A DNA stretch of 64,000 bases from Solea solea (GCF_958295425.1 NC_081153.1:19994720-20058719), one strand, 5' to 3'; numbered from the stretch's first letter, positions 1 through 13,203 are shown. Notes: generated from the letters alone by a model not told the origin. Program-made: numbers and translations.

Positions 1-548
1 GGAACACACCTGCAGGTACATAACATTTAAAACAACATTATACATTGTGTAACAATAAGTATTGTTTTTTTGTTTTTTTGGCTCCTGTATCATCCAAAAT
101 GCCTGATATAATCATGAATGATATGAATGGATGAATATGAGCAGGGCACAAAGGAAGAGTATGTTTTAGTTAAAAGATTCTGGTTTAAAACACACAAAAT
201 ATGACTAAATGTCTGAGTTTAAAAAATAAATCCACACGTCTTTGCTGAGTAACATATATTGATTCACCTTCCTCAGACAGACGGTGAGAAATGAACACAA
301 ATGAATGTTCTGGAACATTTCTCAGAGGAATGCAGTATTTTAAGATGTGGCCCAGTTCAGATGTACGAGGGCGAGGGCCACGTCTGACATGTGACCTCTT
401 CTGAGTCTGGAGATCTTTCTCTACACAATGCAAAGGTTAAAAGAGTGGGATTTTAAAAACCTGCTGAGTCATGTGGGGAATTCATGCACAGCCAATATTA
501 CAAAAGAGCAGGTTTACACATGAACCAATGTCAAAAGGACGTATTGTC
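1..548. other. Non-coding, no recognised feature
   Basis: AT-rich sequence with two T-runs near 64-79. An 82-codon open frame on the minus strand (185-433) has no recognisable domain and no splice-site support, so I treat it as chance. Confidence 0.6.
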
Positions 549-820
549 CGAATGATATAGATATGGAATGGTCTTATATCTGTATCTCTTGAATGGCCAC
601 CAGGGGGCAACTCCCTAGTTTTGTATGTAAGTCTATGAGAAACTAAGCCAGTTTCTCACTCAATTTAGTGCATTTTCAGAGGAGTTTATTTCCTTAATCA
701 CATTTTGTACGTATGGTCCCATTTATTGTCAGATATCACCGTGTGATTGACAGTTAGTGCTATCATTAAGTGCCTGGATGCAGATGTCTGTAGAAGCTCT
801 ATGGTTTCTTCTGATTAAAA
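549..820 (+). repeat. Family C dispersed repeat, copy 1
   Basis: Shares the core CTCTTGAATGGCCACCAGGG (586-605) followed by an AAGTCTATGAGAAA stretch with the copies at 7,869-8,090 (+) and 8,590-8,758 (-). It ends near an A-run (818-829). Non-coding; the family name cannot be assigned without a repeat library. Confidence 0.55.
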
Positions 821-2250
821 AAAAAAAACACAACAACAAACAAACAAACGTAGCACTGGTCAAAATACTTAACTTGAGGCTTTAAAGGAAATAGAAGTTC
901 TTAAACAAATATGTTTACTTCAGCTTCAAATCTTACATCAAGAACAGATGTAATATTTACCCAAAGCAAAAGAAACAACTTCTAATTTAAGATTCTGTGT
1001 TGAATTTTGTAGGTTTCCCAACTTCAGAGGGTTGAGGTTTTCATAAATAAAACATTAAAATGTAAATCACAAACGGAGACATATTGATATTAATATCTTT
1101 TTAATTTAGATTGCTTCAAAGAACAAAGAATACATATTTCAATGAATAAAATTGTATATCCCTGAGGCCCCTGTGCAATACCCCCAAGGCCCATCAATGG
1201 ACCACAGTCCACATTTTGGAAACATCTGGCCTGTTCAACAATAAATGCATCACAATGCCTAAACTTATCAACTACATTATAGTTTATCTTACTTTTGCAT
1301 TAACGCCAAAATAGAAAAATGATTTTTAGTGTAATGTGTGTGGAGTCAGGTCAGCTGTGTTGACAGAGGTCGGGCTGCAGTGGTGGGAGGAGATGAAGAA
1401 GTAAGCGCATCAGTGGTCACAGCAGTGGGATGAAAGAACTCTTTGACTCTCCCACAGCGTCCCTGCACTGATCTGAACTGTCTCAGCTCCAAGAACAAAA
1501 GACGCATTTACCGTACAGCTCTCGCCTCTTTAGTTTCCTGCCTGCCTAATAACCACAAACACATGCCGTGAAGGTTAACTCTGCTTTAACTCTGACCCCA
1601 TGAGAATCTAACTTGTGGATCCACCACAGGCGAAACAAACAAGTTATTAACAGTCAGTGTAGATTTAATGAGCCGATGACTAAATGCTGAAATAAAGGTC
1701 ACGCAGTATTTAGGTGGGAAACATAATGAATTATTCTCAGTGAATAGGGCAGCAGACAGATTAAAATGTCATGTAAAATGTCTATGCTTTGAAATATCAT
1801 CCCCCCCCCACCAGGAAACTCCTTGCTTTGATCAGTGCTGTGATTCATGCATTTGGCCAGCAGGTGGATTCCTTCTCCCATTTTTCCAAAGTCTCCGCAC
1901 CTTTAGTCTCAAATAACAGAGGGTTTTTCTTTTGCAACAATCAAGTCCATGTTTAAATGTCAAAAAAACTAAACACAATATGATAAAAAAGGATATTGGG
2001 TTACTGTGTTTGACCTTTGCCTGGCTTTGAGATAAAATTATAGTATTGAACTCTTGACTCATTGCCACTGTCATTGTCTCTATGAATGTCACCAAGCAAA
2101 GTATGACTAAAGGCTTTTGAACTGTCAGTCACTGCTTTTGGAGGGTGAGGAATAATCTTCAAAGGACATTTGAATCCCCTCCTTTTTTTTTTTTTTTAGC
2201 CCAAACAAATGTTTTTTTGTCTGAAATGGGGATTTTTTTGGGGCAACATG
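821..2250. other. Non-coding AT-rich stretch
   Basis: No exon, RNA gene or clear mobile element seen. It holds a C-run (1,801-1,810) and a T-run (about 2,184-2,199). Two short minus-strand frames (1,699-1,881 and 1,832-2,095) overlap each other and show no domain. Confidence 0.5.
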
Positions 2251-3981
2251 AGACGTCACTGTATCCCGGACAGACTCACGCAGGCATTGTGCTCAGTCAT
2301 GGAGTCAGCCCGGGGTTTCTGTAAGGACCTGCAGCGATATTTGGACCTATTATCCAAAGTTTGATCTCATGTACATTGAGCCTATTGTGTTAATTCTTGC
2401 GTCGCTGTAACTGAATCTGCAAGGTGAGATGTTTGGCCCTTGAAGCCGTTCATCTGCGGGCGCTGTGGTCTTTCTGTCTGTCCTTCTTTCTTTCACCATA
2501 TTTTTTTTTTGTCTTTTTTTCATTTTGGCCCACCCTCAGGCAGATGGCCTTCATTCAGGTGAGTCATCAGTAAAGCCCCCGCCCCATCTGGGTAACATCA
2601 CTGTCACAGTAAGGACATTAACTGGAACCAACCAGCTGTGTCATGACTCAAGGTGCAACTGCTTTACTATTAGACATCAAATCATCCTCCAGGTGTTTCC
2701 ATTCTATGGATGAACATCTGTTACATCCAATATGTGCATTTAAACCTCTAATAAGGTCAAAATATGTTGGTTGTCCCTCTCAAAATTAAAGAAAACTTCC
2801 TACAAAAACAAACCTCAAAATACTTTAAAGTAATACAGGGCAACGTTTTTACCTCAACAAAAATCCATCATAATTATTTTACTGTTATATTGGCTGGAGA
2901 TATGATGAATGATCGCTCTACCATTTCCACAATGTCAGCATTTCTCTTACGTTGGCTCTCTCTTCAGCCTGTGATCCAGGACGGACCTTTAAGTCCAAAA
3001 TGCACATGTGCGACGTTCTGCAAGGAAGCCTTCTCTGTCAGGTACATTATGCTGTGGAGTTCAAGGGGGAGCCAATGAAACCAAAGCGGAAACTTTCAGA
3101 AGAGGTCAAGAAATGAAAAAGACAAAACAAGAGTTCATCTTGGTTGCCAGGTCTGGCTTCTTCCTTCTGGATTAGTAAGTGCATGCTAAATTTACAAGCC
3201 GGTGTTGCATCAGAGCTGACTATCAGAATTCCGCCCAGTTGATACGGCGCTTTGGTTGTGTTTAGGCAAGAAAATTCAACTTTGGTTTTGGGTAACACTG
3301 ATGCCGGCAGCCGTAATCCTCTGAATGACGCACAGCAATTCATCACTAGTCGGAGAAGCTATAGCAGCAGGTCTTTGGCAACTTTGGAACTCCCCATAGG
3401 TACAGCATCAAGGTAGTATAAGTATAAAGAAGTATAAACCTGACTTGTTGTAACTGTTTATTTGACATGACAAAATGAATACAACTGCGATAATACAAAA
3501 TACAGAATACACAAATTACGACCAAACTAGTTTGTAGCCCACGACATAAAAAACCCAAACTGCTCATTGTAATGTTTCTTTGTTTTAATTTTACCTGAGG
3601 CATGAGTGTAGATTTTCCTTCACACATTACAGTATTATTTAAGTCGACAAAATATTTTTTTCTCCTAAAAACAAGCGTGCAAAAATAAAATGCTACAAAC
3701 AACTACTGCTATATGCTAACCTCCTATAAAACAATGTTTTGTTGTGTTTTTATATGTCAGTTTTGGACAATTCAAAAAAATAATGAAATAATATTATTTA
3801 ATCAATTACATTATGCATTTTAGCTCTGCTAAGGAGATTGTTTCTCTCGTTTTACATCTTTTTGCTATGTTAGCTTTATGCGAGTTAGCTTTTTTTCGCT
3901 TAAGTTAGCTTCAGGATTTCTGTACAGATGTGTGAGTGAGTGCTATTAGAGGTTTTCATTTAACTCTCAGTAAAAAGACAA
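2251..3981. other. Non-coding stretch
   Basis: Nothing recognisable. Frames at 2,764-3,078 (+) and 3,346-3,702 (-) lack domains. Around 3,860-3,915 the motif TTAGCT recurs three times, a simple-sequence tendency seen again near 12,920, 22,620 and 48,540. Confidence 0.5.
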
Positions 3982-3983
3982 CA

Positions 3984-4023
<40 letters not shown>

Positions 4024-4075
4024 TATGTATATATATATATATATATGTATACATATATGTATACATATGTACATA
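3982..4075. repeat. (AT)n / (ATGT)n microsatellite
   Basis: Alternating AT tract of about 30 bp, then interrupted TATG/TATACA units. It produces a spurious Tyr/Ile-rich open frame across the tract. Confidence 0.95.
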
Positions 4076-5681
4076 CTCCTGTATTGAGTGGTCAATAACA
4101 TTTCATCATTTCATGTCATTGAATTTCATTCTTGTCCTGTCGTCAATAATATACTGTACAAGCAGCACAAAAGAATGACCACATTCATTTAAGATGATGT
4201 ATTTTTGAATGAATGCATTATTCCATGAAACATTGGTACAACGGCTGATGCCTATTCTTGAATTGTGGGCCCGTGTGATTTATTTCACACAAAGAAAACT
4301 TCAGTAAGCCTCAATTCTTTGCTGCTGCACTGGTACACAAATGCAAAAGTCAAAGAGAGTTCACGTGGGCAGGCACACTGACTCCCTTTGTAGCGAGAAC
4401 AAGCAGCTCCCGGTGGATCATGAGCAGGGATATTGTAGCTCACCTTTGATGGCTCTCTAAAGGCAGGTGTTCACAATCACAGTTTAAACAGCAACTCCGT
4501 TTGAAGTGGCACCAGGGAACAAATGGAGGTTTGATCCCGCCTTGGCTGTTTGTGAAACTAGCTGCACCTGAGAGACCCTGCGTTTGACCACAACCAACGC
4601 CTGCACCTGCGTCTGACAAAATCTGCCCCCAGGATGCACTTGACTCCATTCAATCAGCTGTTTATCTTCCCTTATCTTCATCAGAAAACTCCCAATCTCC
4701 TGGTGCTTCTTTTGGCACTTCTAAGAAAATATCCTCCTCTCTTTCTCCCTAATAGTTTCCTTTGTTTCAAGGGTAAAGACAACAACATGACACAAAGGAT
4801 TAATGTAGTAGTACAGGCAGTTTATTTCAGTGGTTCATGTACAGTAATTAGAGGGATCTGGTCTCTTTGAAGGTTTACATCAAAAAAAAAGTGTTGAGTG
4901 ACCACTGACGCAGCTCTACGACTGTGGGAAACCCGGACTGAGATCCAAATGGCTCGAGGCAATGCAATTCTGATGAAAGACGACCAGACCTTAGCTTCTG
5001 GTTTGAACTGTTTAGCTCAGGCTCATAACTCCAGCAGTGGGTGAGTCATTAGAGAAAGGACGAGCTGCTTCATGTTCCTGCACGTGGGTGGATCTGCGCC
5101 ATCGTCGAGGAAACTTTCCCCTCAGGGAGCATTTTCTGTTTTGGACAGTGTCAGAAAACAGGGAGGTAATCATGCAGTGGAAGCAGCCAACTTTTCACTT
5201 TGATGAGTTATAGGAGTAACAACACTGCAACTAAAATAATGGTGCATTCATGGGATTCTCGGAAGGTCCCTTTTCCCCATTTTTGGAAAAGTCACTGACA
5301 TGTTGGTGTGATTGTGTGCTTTGAAGTCGGAATGTGGAAAAGTACATGAACATTTTTACCAAAATGTGTTTGTTTCTTTGAGGTCTCTGCATTTAACTAT
5401 GAACAACACCCATCTCTCTACTTGATATTTTCAGGATTTACAAGCAAGCAAATTGTGAAGCTTAACAAAACACATCTGAAAGGAAAACAACTCATTTACC
5501 TAATTTGTTATCAATTACTATTAATACATATTTTTTCAAACTAACAATGGGTCATATAACAAAGTTAATGTTGGCAAAATGTTTATGCAATATGCCTTAA
5601 TTTGCAATATTACTATCAGCAAAGTATTCTTCATCTCTATCATGGTCCTGGCAAGTGTCTCTTCCCAGTCTGTGAACTTCA
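4076..5681. other. Non-coding stretch
   Basis: No exon or repeat family recognised with confidence. The text near 5,243 (GGTGCATTCATGGGATTCTC) resembles 33,779 (GGTGCGTTCACATCGAATTC), possibly two traces of one old element. Confidence 0.45.
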
Positions 5682-5900
5682 TCCCTCCATTTTCTACTGC
5701 TTTATCCTCCACAGGAGGGTCGCGGGACACCCTGGACAGTTTGCCAGTCCAGGGCCACACATAGAGACAAACAACCATTCACTCTCACACATATGACCAA
5801 TTTAGAGTGTCCAATTTACCTAATCCCCATATTGCATGTTTTTGGACTGTGGGAGGAAGCCAGAGAACTCAGAGAAAACCCACGCACACACGAGGAGAAC
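5682..5900 (-). repeat. Family A SINE-like repeat, copy 1
   Basis: Reverse-strand copy. It shows the family landmarks in reverse: a TTTATCCTCC tail, the block AATTTAGAGTGTCCAATT, CATGTTTTTGGACTGTGGGA and AAAACCCACGCACACAC. The copy ends where the GCATGTTCTCC block should begin, so the tRNA-like head is missing. Confidence 0.75.
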
Positions 5901-7474
5901 AGTCTGGAACTTAATTTTTCAATTATTTTAACACCAGTTGAATTCAATAAAAACATAACCTTGTACAAGAGGCCAAAAACTGAATATTTAAAGGCAGATA
6001 ATAGATAAAAATGTGCTTTTTCTGCACCATTAGACTCCAGAGGTGATGGACAAAATCTACAGCCATGATACAGGCACTGACGTACGTGGTAACACTGGTA
6101 TGTTCTGCAGCAGTTCTGATATCTGATATAAGTGGCAGGTTCTTAGTAGCAAAGCAGTCAATACATAGGTCAATCATCTTGTCATGGCTTAATCCATGAC
6201 ATGTTTCTGCTTGAAAATAAACATCAAAAACAGGAAGGTTTCCAAAGAAAGAGAGCAGATGAAGCTTTTTATTATTCCACAAGATTATTTTTCACCACGT
6301 GCTTGTTTATAATCTGTGGGTGCTCTCATAATAAAGACAATAAACCAACAATAGTGCTGAAGTGATACAAGCTGTGTTATTGGGTGAGCAAAACACCAAA
6401 ACCAAAACATAGACAGAGTTCGTGTTCCACAAATAAAAATTTGAACGTAGGGGTTGGTGAGGTTGCTCTGAGTTTCCAAGCTGGAAATAAGAATTCAGGA
6501 AATTTCCAGGAAACACACCACTGTTACTTCATATAATAAATATCTAACGTATAGCACCTTTAAAAGTTGTCAACAGACAAAACCGCTAACATGGTTAAGA
6601 CGTGATAAACTATGTGGTAGAAAACCTAAAACTGAACACATCAAACAAAGTGAAAGGAAAGTATGTGGAGTGTAATCGCAGATGTCTCTATACATGTCAC
6701 AAATTCAAAAACAGTAGTGCAACAAAAGACGCACGTTCTGTTTCTGCACCGTAAACTGCAGTCATACAGTGAAACTGCCAAAATCTGAAACTTCACTTAT
6801 TTTAACTTAACCCTTCCCCAGAGGCCTATATCCATTCCAGGGTCACTATAACCCGTCTGGAGACGAGAGGGGGGGGGGGATTACATACCAGTGGTATGTG
6901 GCTGATGCAGACGAGCTTAACACCAAACTTTCCAGGGGCGTAAATGTTCCCGGCATGTTTTGAGTCAGTCGGGCAGCCGGTCCCTGCAGACCTATCAGCG
7001 TCTGGGATCTGGTTTATACACATCCTCCTGGGCGAGAGGGGACACAATGAGCCACTCAGGCTTATCTGTCAGTATCAGAACTCTGAAGCATCTCAAAGTC
7101 CAGGTGACATGCAGCTCGGCCTCGTTCTCAGTTGACCATCACGGTTGCTGTTGATTGAACGTCTTATACTTTGACTGTGACAGAAAAGCTCTTGGATTAC
7201 AAAGAGCAGAGACCTCCTGTGAGATAAGAGCCCGCATGTTTTTGCAGTAAAGGACAAGGACGTACACCACATACCTGAGTATAGATCCCGCATCAACAGC
7301 GGAGAATGTGTCAGAGACTCATCAACTGAATAGACTCAATAGACAGTAGACAGACGAGGACATGAGAGTAGAGCTCATATTACGACTATACTGTAGCTTC
7401 TTATTTGAACTGGGACTGTTCCACACGCTTTTCGCCCTCAAAACACTATTTCCCTTATCATAACCATTTCAGAG
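5901..7474. other. Non-coding stretch
   Basis: No recognised gene. A G-run sits near 6,870-6,879. Short frames on both strands (5,944-6,282, 6,826-7,047 and others) overlap one another and have no domain. Confidence 0.5.
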
Positions 7475-7846
7475 CGCCACATGGTGGGGTTGTGGCTAGT
7501 ACTGTTGCACTACAGGAAAAAAAGAACAGGGTTCATGACCCGGTGCGAGCGAGGGCCTCTCTGTATAAAGTTTGCATGTTTACCCGTGTGTGTGTGTGTG
7601 TGTGTGTGGGTTTACTCCGGGTTCTCCAGTTTCACAAACATACAGAGGTTAATTGGAGACTCTGAATTGAGCGTAGGTGTGAATGTGTGGGTCTGTCTGT
7701 GTGCAGTTTACGTTCTCCCCTTCTTAACTCTAAATTGACTTTAAGTGTGAGAGTGAATATTTGTTCTATGTGTTTTCCCAGCTCTCCGCGACCATCAGGT
7801 GGAGGATGAAGTGGTAAACGATGAATGAATGAATGAATGAATGAAT
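7475..7846 (+). repeat. Family A SINE-like repeat, copy 2, with (GT)n and (ATGA)n
   Basis: Near full-length. Head with GTGGCTAGTACTGTTGCACTAC, then TTTGCATGTTTACC, an internal (GT)n tract at 7,586-7,608, GGGTTTACTCCGGGTTCTCC, the AATTGGAGACTCT block, GTGGAGGATGAAGTGGTAAA and a terminal (ATGA)n tail (7,820-7,846). Confidence 0.8.
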
Positions 7847-7868
7847 TTGATCGAAGTAACACAAACAT

Positions 7869-8090
7869 GCACAATTAAGCATTCTTTACATGTGACTTCA
7901 GGGGAAAAAACAAACAAAAAAACAACAAATGCCATAAAAACATGGATGTATTCTCTGAGTTTGGAAAGTGAAGCAAATGTGGAAGTGCCTGAAACCTGTG
8001 ATCTCTTGAATGGCCATCAGGGGGCGACCTCACTGGCAAAAAGGAACTTTGTGAACTGCCAATTTCACTGCTAAAATGTATTTCTCCTTT
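7869..8090 (+). repeat. Family C repeat, copy 2 (left arm of inverted pair)
   Basis: Runs from TTCTTTACATGTGACTTCAG through GGAAAGTGAAGCAAATGTGG to the core CTCTTGAATGGCCATCAGGG (8,003-8,022). The reverse complement of 8,590-8,758 matches almost base for base over about 165 bp. A 77-codon frame crossing it is an artefact: the same residues appear in the opposite arm's frame. Confidence 0.75.
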
Positions 8091-8589
8091 AAATCAAAAC
8101 TAAGAAGTGACCAGCTGCTCTTTGTGAATCCATGAATCCAGTATTTATGTCAGTGTCGTCTTGTTTTTTTTTTAGAAAAAACAAAAGAACAAGCAGCCAA
8201 ACAAAGAATCCAGCAGACTCTCTCACTAAAGCCAGTCCTTCAACAAGTATTTTGGTATTAGACTTACCAACACATTGCAAATCATTTCATCAGTGCACGT
8301 AAGACAATGTGTGGGATTCTTTGTTCTCTGTTTGAATGCACCTACGCACCAGTCTCTTGAAATAGAGGAGTGAAGTAACTTTTTGTTTTTGAAACCAGAT
8401 GTAACCACATTTGGAAGAATGGGAGCAGGCTTCACTGAGAACACGTCCACGTGTTACCATGAACCTGCTGGACAGTCGTCAGTCACTCTGTGTCCACGCT
8501 CCAGTATATGTCCCGCTTTCTTTGAAGATGAAGACATGGAACAAGGGACTGGAACCATCAAGAAACTGTTGATCAAGTTGGATCTTTTT

Positions 8590-8758
8590 CTCATAGACTT
8601 AGACATCGCCCCCTGATGGCCATTCAAGAGAATACAGGTTTCAGGCACTTCCACATTTGCTTCACTTTCCAAACACAGAGAAAACTAATTTGTAAAATAA
8701 TTTCATGCCATTTGTTGCTTTTACCCCTGAAATCACATGTAAAGAATTGTTAATTGCA
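8590..8758 (-). repeat. Family C repeat, copy 3 (right arm of inverted pair)
   Basis: Inverted relative to 7,869-8,090; the core lies at 8,606-8,630. About 560 bp of unrelated-looking sequence separates the two cores. The arms match from the core outward to the CTTTACATGTGA block, then diverge. Confidence 0.75.
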
Positions 8759-10000
8759 TTAATTTAGTATTACTAAGAACAATGTTGGTGTATTACTCTA
8801 TAACAAAAGAATAATATTATTTACTTAATACATTATTCTTATACAATAATGAGGCAAAACCTTTGTTTATTTGTAGGTTTGCAGATAACTGTTTACAAAG
8901 AGAAACTGTTATTAAATTCTGTGTTATCTCTCTCAGTCATTTATCTGCGTTTATCTCACTAATGTGACAGATTTATAGACGTGACAGACGGTGCGTCTCC
9001 ATCTCAAAACACTGTCAGTTCCACTGGGGCCATTTTCACTGATGAGCCTGTCAGAGTAAAAGCCTCCATCACACAACTTCCTGTCTGCCTTTTTTAACAA
9101 GAGGAGGAGTCAGGCTATCACACACACACACACACACACACCGTGGTTGTGTTGCTTAACCAGTCGTAGTACAGCGTATGACTTCATACGCACCATACGT
9201 TTTCCATTGAATTCATTACCCAGGATGAGTCATGCTTAAAGTGGGCAGTGGTCAGAGACTAAACAAACTGGAACTGCTCAGAGATCTGATCTCATTGGTG
9301 GGAGTGTGTACGTGTCACTGTCACCATTATCCCCATCATTTGTCACGTTAGTCTGGACCCCAGTTCAAAGACAAAGCCCTGCACAGCAACTAGACCGTCC
9401 CAACGGAAACAAAACCATCATCACAGACGCTGCTATAACAGATATCATTCGGTCCCTGTCATAAAGTCACTGGAAACGACAATGGTACTTTGACTTTGTA
9501 ACAGATACAGGTTTTTATCAGCTCTGATGTAACAATGACACGCAGGTGAACGCCTCATTTCACCATCTACACCTTTATCTTTATCAGTCTAGTTGCAGGG
9601 TTTGCACACTCGCCTGCACCTTTTCCTGTGTGACACTATATCAAGACCTGGTTCATGGGTCCTAACACAAAAAATAATCAATACTGAATAAAAGAACAAT
9701 GCCTCTGAGCGAACTAAAGAGTTGAAATGGTGCTGGATAGAGAGTGAAGACACAGGGAGACTGGCCAGGTGTTGTTTAACTCCGCCCACTTACCTGCTCG
9801 AGCAGCAGGGCCGTCACACACTATGAAGCATCGTGTTCAGTGAAGCGTTGATCTCAAATCACTCACTTGCTGCTGATGAGTATGAAAGATGGATTTAAAC
9901 AAGTTCAAAGTCCTCAACAACCACAAATTCAGGTGTCAACGCCAACCAGGCTCCTATTGGACGATAGCAGCTGTCAATCACAGTGGTGTCATGCTTTATT
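8759..10000. other. Non-coding stretch with (CA)n
   Basis: Contains a (CA)n tract at 9,119-9,142 and otherwise nothing I can name. The 66-codon minus frame at 9,589-9,789 has no domain. Confidence 0.5.
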
Positions 10001-10294
10001 GTCTGATTTTCTAGCACTGTTGCCTCACAACAAGAAGGGCAGCGGTTTGAGTCCTGGTTTGACTGAGGGCCTTCCTGTGTGGGGTTTATGTTCTCCCCTT
10101 GTGTGTTTGTGTGTGTGTGTTTTTCGGTGAATTGAACACTCTAAATTGACTGTGTGTGTGAAAGTGAATGGTTGTTTGTCTCTGTGATGGACTGGTGACC
10201 TGTTCAGGGTGTGACTTCACCTTTCGCCGTGTGTCAGCTGGGATTGGCTCCAGCGTCCCTGTGACCTTCATACGGAGGATAAAGCGACATCATG
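10001..10294 (+). repeat. Family A SINE-like repeat, copy 3 (head well preserved)
   Basis: Best preserved head: CTAGCACTGTTGCCTCACAA, then a tRNA box-B-like GGTTTGAGTCC (10,043-10,053). TTTATGTTCTCCCC follows, then a (GT)n stretch at about 10,100-10,121, the ACTCTAAATTGAC block, GTCAGCTGGGATTGGCTCCA and GGAGGATAAAGCG. The head supports a Pol III/tRNA-related origin. Confidence 0.8.
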
Positions 10295-12380
10295 TTTGTT
10301 TGAAAAAGAGCAGAAACTGGTGACTGAGACCTTTAACTCCTCAGGAAAATATTTACTTATGTTATAAACCAAGAGAGAATTAGGCTCATTTCCCCCTTAG
10401 ACTTCCATACAAATGGATCTTCCATCATTCTTTCTGCACTGTTCATTAACACAGACTTCATCATTTTCATATATGAGTGACAGCAGCACCTGCAGTAAGA
10501 GTAGATGGTGTCATTTTTCAATTGCCATTACGCCGCGCAATCGATTCCACAATGAATTTCAGCTTTAAGAGTGGCAAATCCACAGCAGTGAAATATTCCT
10601 CTAGCTGATTTGATTTCCCTGACAGACCTGCAATCAGCCCCTTCACGCCTGGACGGTTTAATCAGAACGGGGAGTCGCGGGGCAGGTGGAGCGTCTAATT
10701 CCAGCTGAGACGAGGATCTGCTCGAGCAGAAGAGAAGAAAAGAGAGGAGAGGAGGAGAGAGCCAACCCTGCAAATTATTCAGCACAATTCAAGAAGAGCA
10801 CGGAGGGTTAGCAGCGTGTGGCTGTGAGTGAACACTTATTGTAGACGTGATAAATAGATGTGGAGGATGTGCACATTTGTCAAAGCGGCAGCGTCCCAGT
10901 CAGACCGCTACCTTTTGTCTCAAAGACGCGTGAAAAGGAAGAAAAGCGAAGCAGGATCTTGGCGTCGACGTGACTCGATTCACATGTTAATCTTGACAAA
11001 AAGAAACCTGAGATCAGGAGGAGGATTGTGGAATTTCTGACCCACAGACAGCGATGTTGTTTACAGGCATAGACGCATGCTATTGGAGATTTTTAATCAC
11101 TGGTGGTTGCGAGTACGGTGCCTACGTCTGGGGTCATGTTACACCTTTGCCTGGGATTTCATGAGACTCGAGAGCATACAGTGTTTCGGGACAATAACCC
11201 TTCAAAAATCTCACTACACTGGAATACTTTGTTCACAAAACGCCAATGTCAGGAAACGGAGAGGCATGTACTAACTGGACAAACATCCTTAACAAACCTC
11301 ACACCATATAAGGCTGCGGTACGAGCGTCATTGCATAACAAGAGTGAACCTCAGAATTGCCCAATACCTGCACAAACAGTCCGAGAGAAGAGGAGGAACA
11401 CATTTCAGCCTGTCTGCACACTAACGCTGCTCTTTCACTGGTATTTGTTTTGCAGAATGAGAAACTGCTCCAAAAAATCATTTTTCTTTGGCTTTTGTTG
11501 CCCGCAGAGCTGATGTCACTGGGCTCAGAGCTGCAGCAGCACAGCTGAAAATTACAGGCCCTCACCACCGACCTGGAGACGCAGCAGAGACCAAACAAAA
11601 CACAGCGTCCACTGACACGGCTGCGTCGTTATCTGATGACACGGGATTATTTTCTGTTCCTTTCTCAAAAAACGGCCCAAAATTAGCAGCTGTGATTAGT
11701 AGTAAATTTTTTATGCTTTTTATGGACAGTTAAAATAACACGTTTCCACTTTTCACAGGTTATAAAAAAGCAGTAGAGAGTAGAGAGAAAAATGCTGGAA
11801 ACTATTCTTGGTTGTTATGTCCTCCAAGTGCTATAAAAAGCAGTCTGAGCATTTCATGACACATGGAAAGTAACAACACAGTGTTGATAGGATGACAGAG
11901 ATATGTGTCAGTTTCCTGAGCAGTTCCGAGCTCCAGTGTGGTTTTTACCATTTAAACATCTGGACTTCATTCTGGTCCACATTTCTCTGCTTTCTACAGT
12001 GTCTGAATGTTATGATGTGTTTACAGTACGCTGCAACACTACAAGAGAAAGACTGAGTAAGAGCTTAGAACCGTGACACGACAACGCAGCCACACATGGA
12101 CGGATCTTCACCACACCTGGATGACTCTGGAGCTCATCAGCGGTGTGTACAGGCATTTCAAGTACAGGGGCTCAAATGGGGAAAAAGGCACCCCTTCATA
12201 ATCAATTGAAAAAATATTACAGTGCGACTCGTGTCCACAGTTCATCCAAAGCAGCATTCTATCGATAATGTCACTGGTTCAGCTGACTTGCCATCCTCAC
12301 TCATCCATAAACTGCAACTGGTCCAAAACTCCACGCTGCACCCATCATCACTAAAAACCCCGTCCATAAACCATATAGTG
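10295..12380. other. Non-coding stretch
   Basis: No exon identified. The block around 10,505-10,690 (CAATTGCCATTACGCCGCGC onward) is not obviously repetitive and could be a conserved non-coding element, which only alignment could show. Frames at 11,103-11,513 (+) and 11,299-11,598 (-) overlap on opposite strands and carry no domain. Confidence 0.45.
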
Positions 12381-12644
12381 GCTTATTTCCACTGGCTCTA
12401 CTCGCCTCGGCACGGCACGGCACGGCACGGCACAGGTTGCATCTCCACTACAAAAAAAGTACATACTCAAGTCATCACTGCACGGCTGACCACGCTTTAT
12501 ACACGACTCACGCACACACACAAACAAATGACTAGTTGTTGGAGATTAACCCACTTCTTTAGGATTGTTAAGTAGTTTTAACTGATCTAAAGTTCAGCAC
12601 TGTTCGGCTTGATTTCTCTGATTGACGCCTCTCTGTGACACTAC
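12381..12644 (+). mobile_element. Family B inverted-repeat element, degraded copy 1
   Basis: Begins with a diverged family B end (TTTCCACTGGCTCTACTCGC) and includes a five-unit pentamer (GGCAC)n at 12,408-12,434. The far end is missing or unrecognisable, so the boundary is approximate. Confidence 0.4.
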
Positions 12645-12808
12645 GGGGGGGGGGGGGGGGAGACAAACAAACATTCACTCTCACACTCGCACTCAATTTA
12701 GAGTGTCCAATTTGCCTAATCCCCATATTGCATGTTTTTGGACTGCATGAAGAAACCGGAGAACCCAGAAAAAAACACACACACACACACACACACACGG
12801 AGAACATG
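12645..12808 (-). repeat. G16 run and family A repeat, copy 4, with (CA)n
   Basis: A run of 16 G (12,645-12,660) abuts a reverse family A fragment with TTTAGAGTGTCCAATTTGCC, CATGTTTTTGGACTG, GGAGAACCCAGAAAAAA and a (CA)n tract (12,774-12,798) at the site that carries GTGTG in other copies. Confidence 0.75.
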
Positions 12809-13085
12809 CACCACCACCTCCACCCTGCATATGTTAAGATAGAACAATTTGTGAAAATTCCCTGACATTACACTGAAAAGACACTTTGGCTCGTTCGCCT
12901 TCTTGGTAAGAGTCACAAGACAAGATTGACGCTAGCTACACTTAGCTTAGCCTAGCAAAAAGCTACAGGAAACTTAGGGAGAAAATTTGTGCTGTTTATG
13001 TTGCGTTCAATGCCAAAAAAAAAAAAGGGTAAACAACTGCAGCTGCGACAATTTCTAAAGTTATTTTTGATAAAACATAGTGCAG

Positions 13086-13203
13086 TGTTGTGGTCTGTAG
13101 AGCATTTCAGTTTCACCCATTAACACCCATTCTCTAGGCATGTAGAGTAGCTGAGCTGGGAATCAAACCCCCGACCTCGAGGCAAGTCAGGCACCATCAC
13201 CCC
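13086..13203 (-). repeat. Family D tRNA-like SINE fragment
   Basis: On the minus strand it reads a box-B-like GGGTTTGATTCCCAGCTCAG followed by CTACTCTACATGCCTAGAGA and GAATGGGTGTTAATGGGTGA. The layout resembles 45,990-46,150. It is not a functional tRNA: there is no acceptor-stem pairing. Confidence 0.5.

Noticed and set aside
2299..2364. 21-codon frame (MESARGFCKDLQ...) with a donor-like AAG/GTGAGA at 2,424
   Set aside because: The frame stops before the donor, no downstream exon is recognised, and there is no CpG-rich promoter comparable to 61,440.
7841..8672. Two frames sharing ESEANVEVPETC
   Set aside because: They are the two inverted arms of family C read on opposite strands, not related genes.
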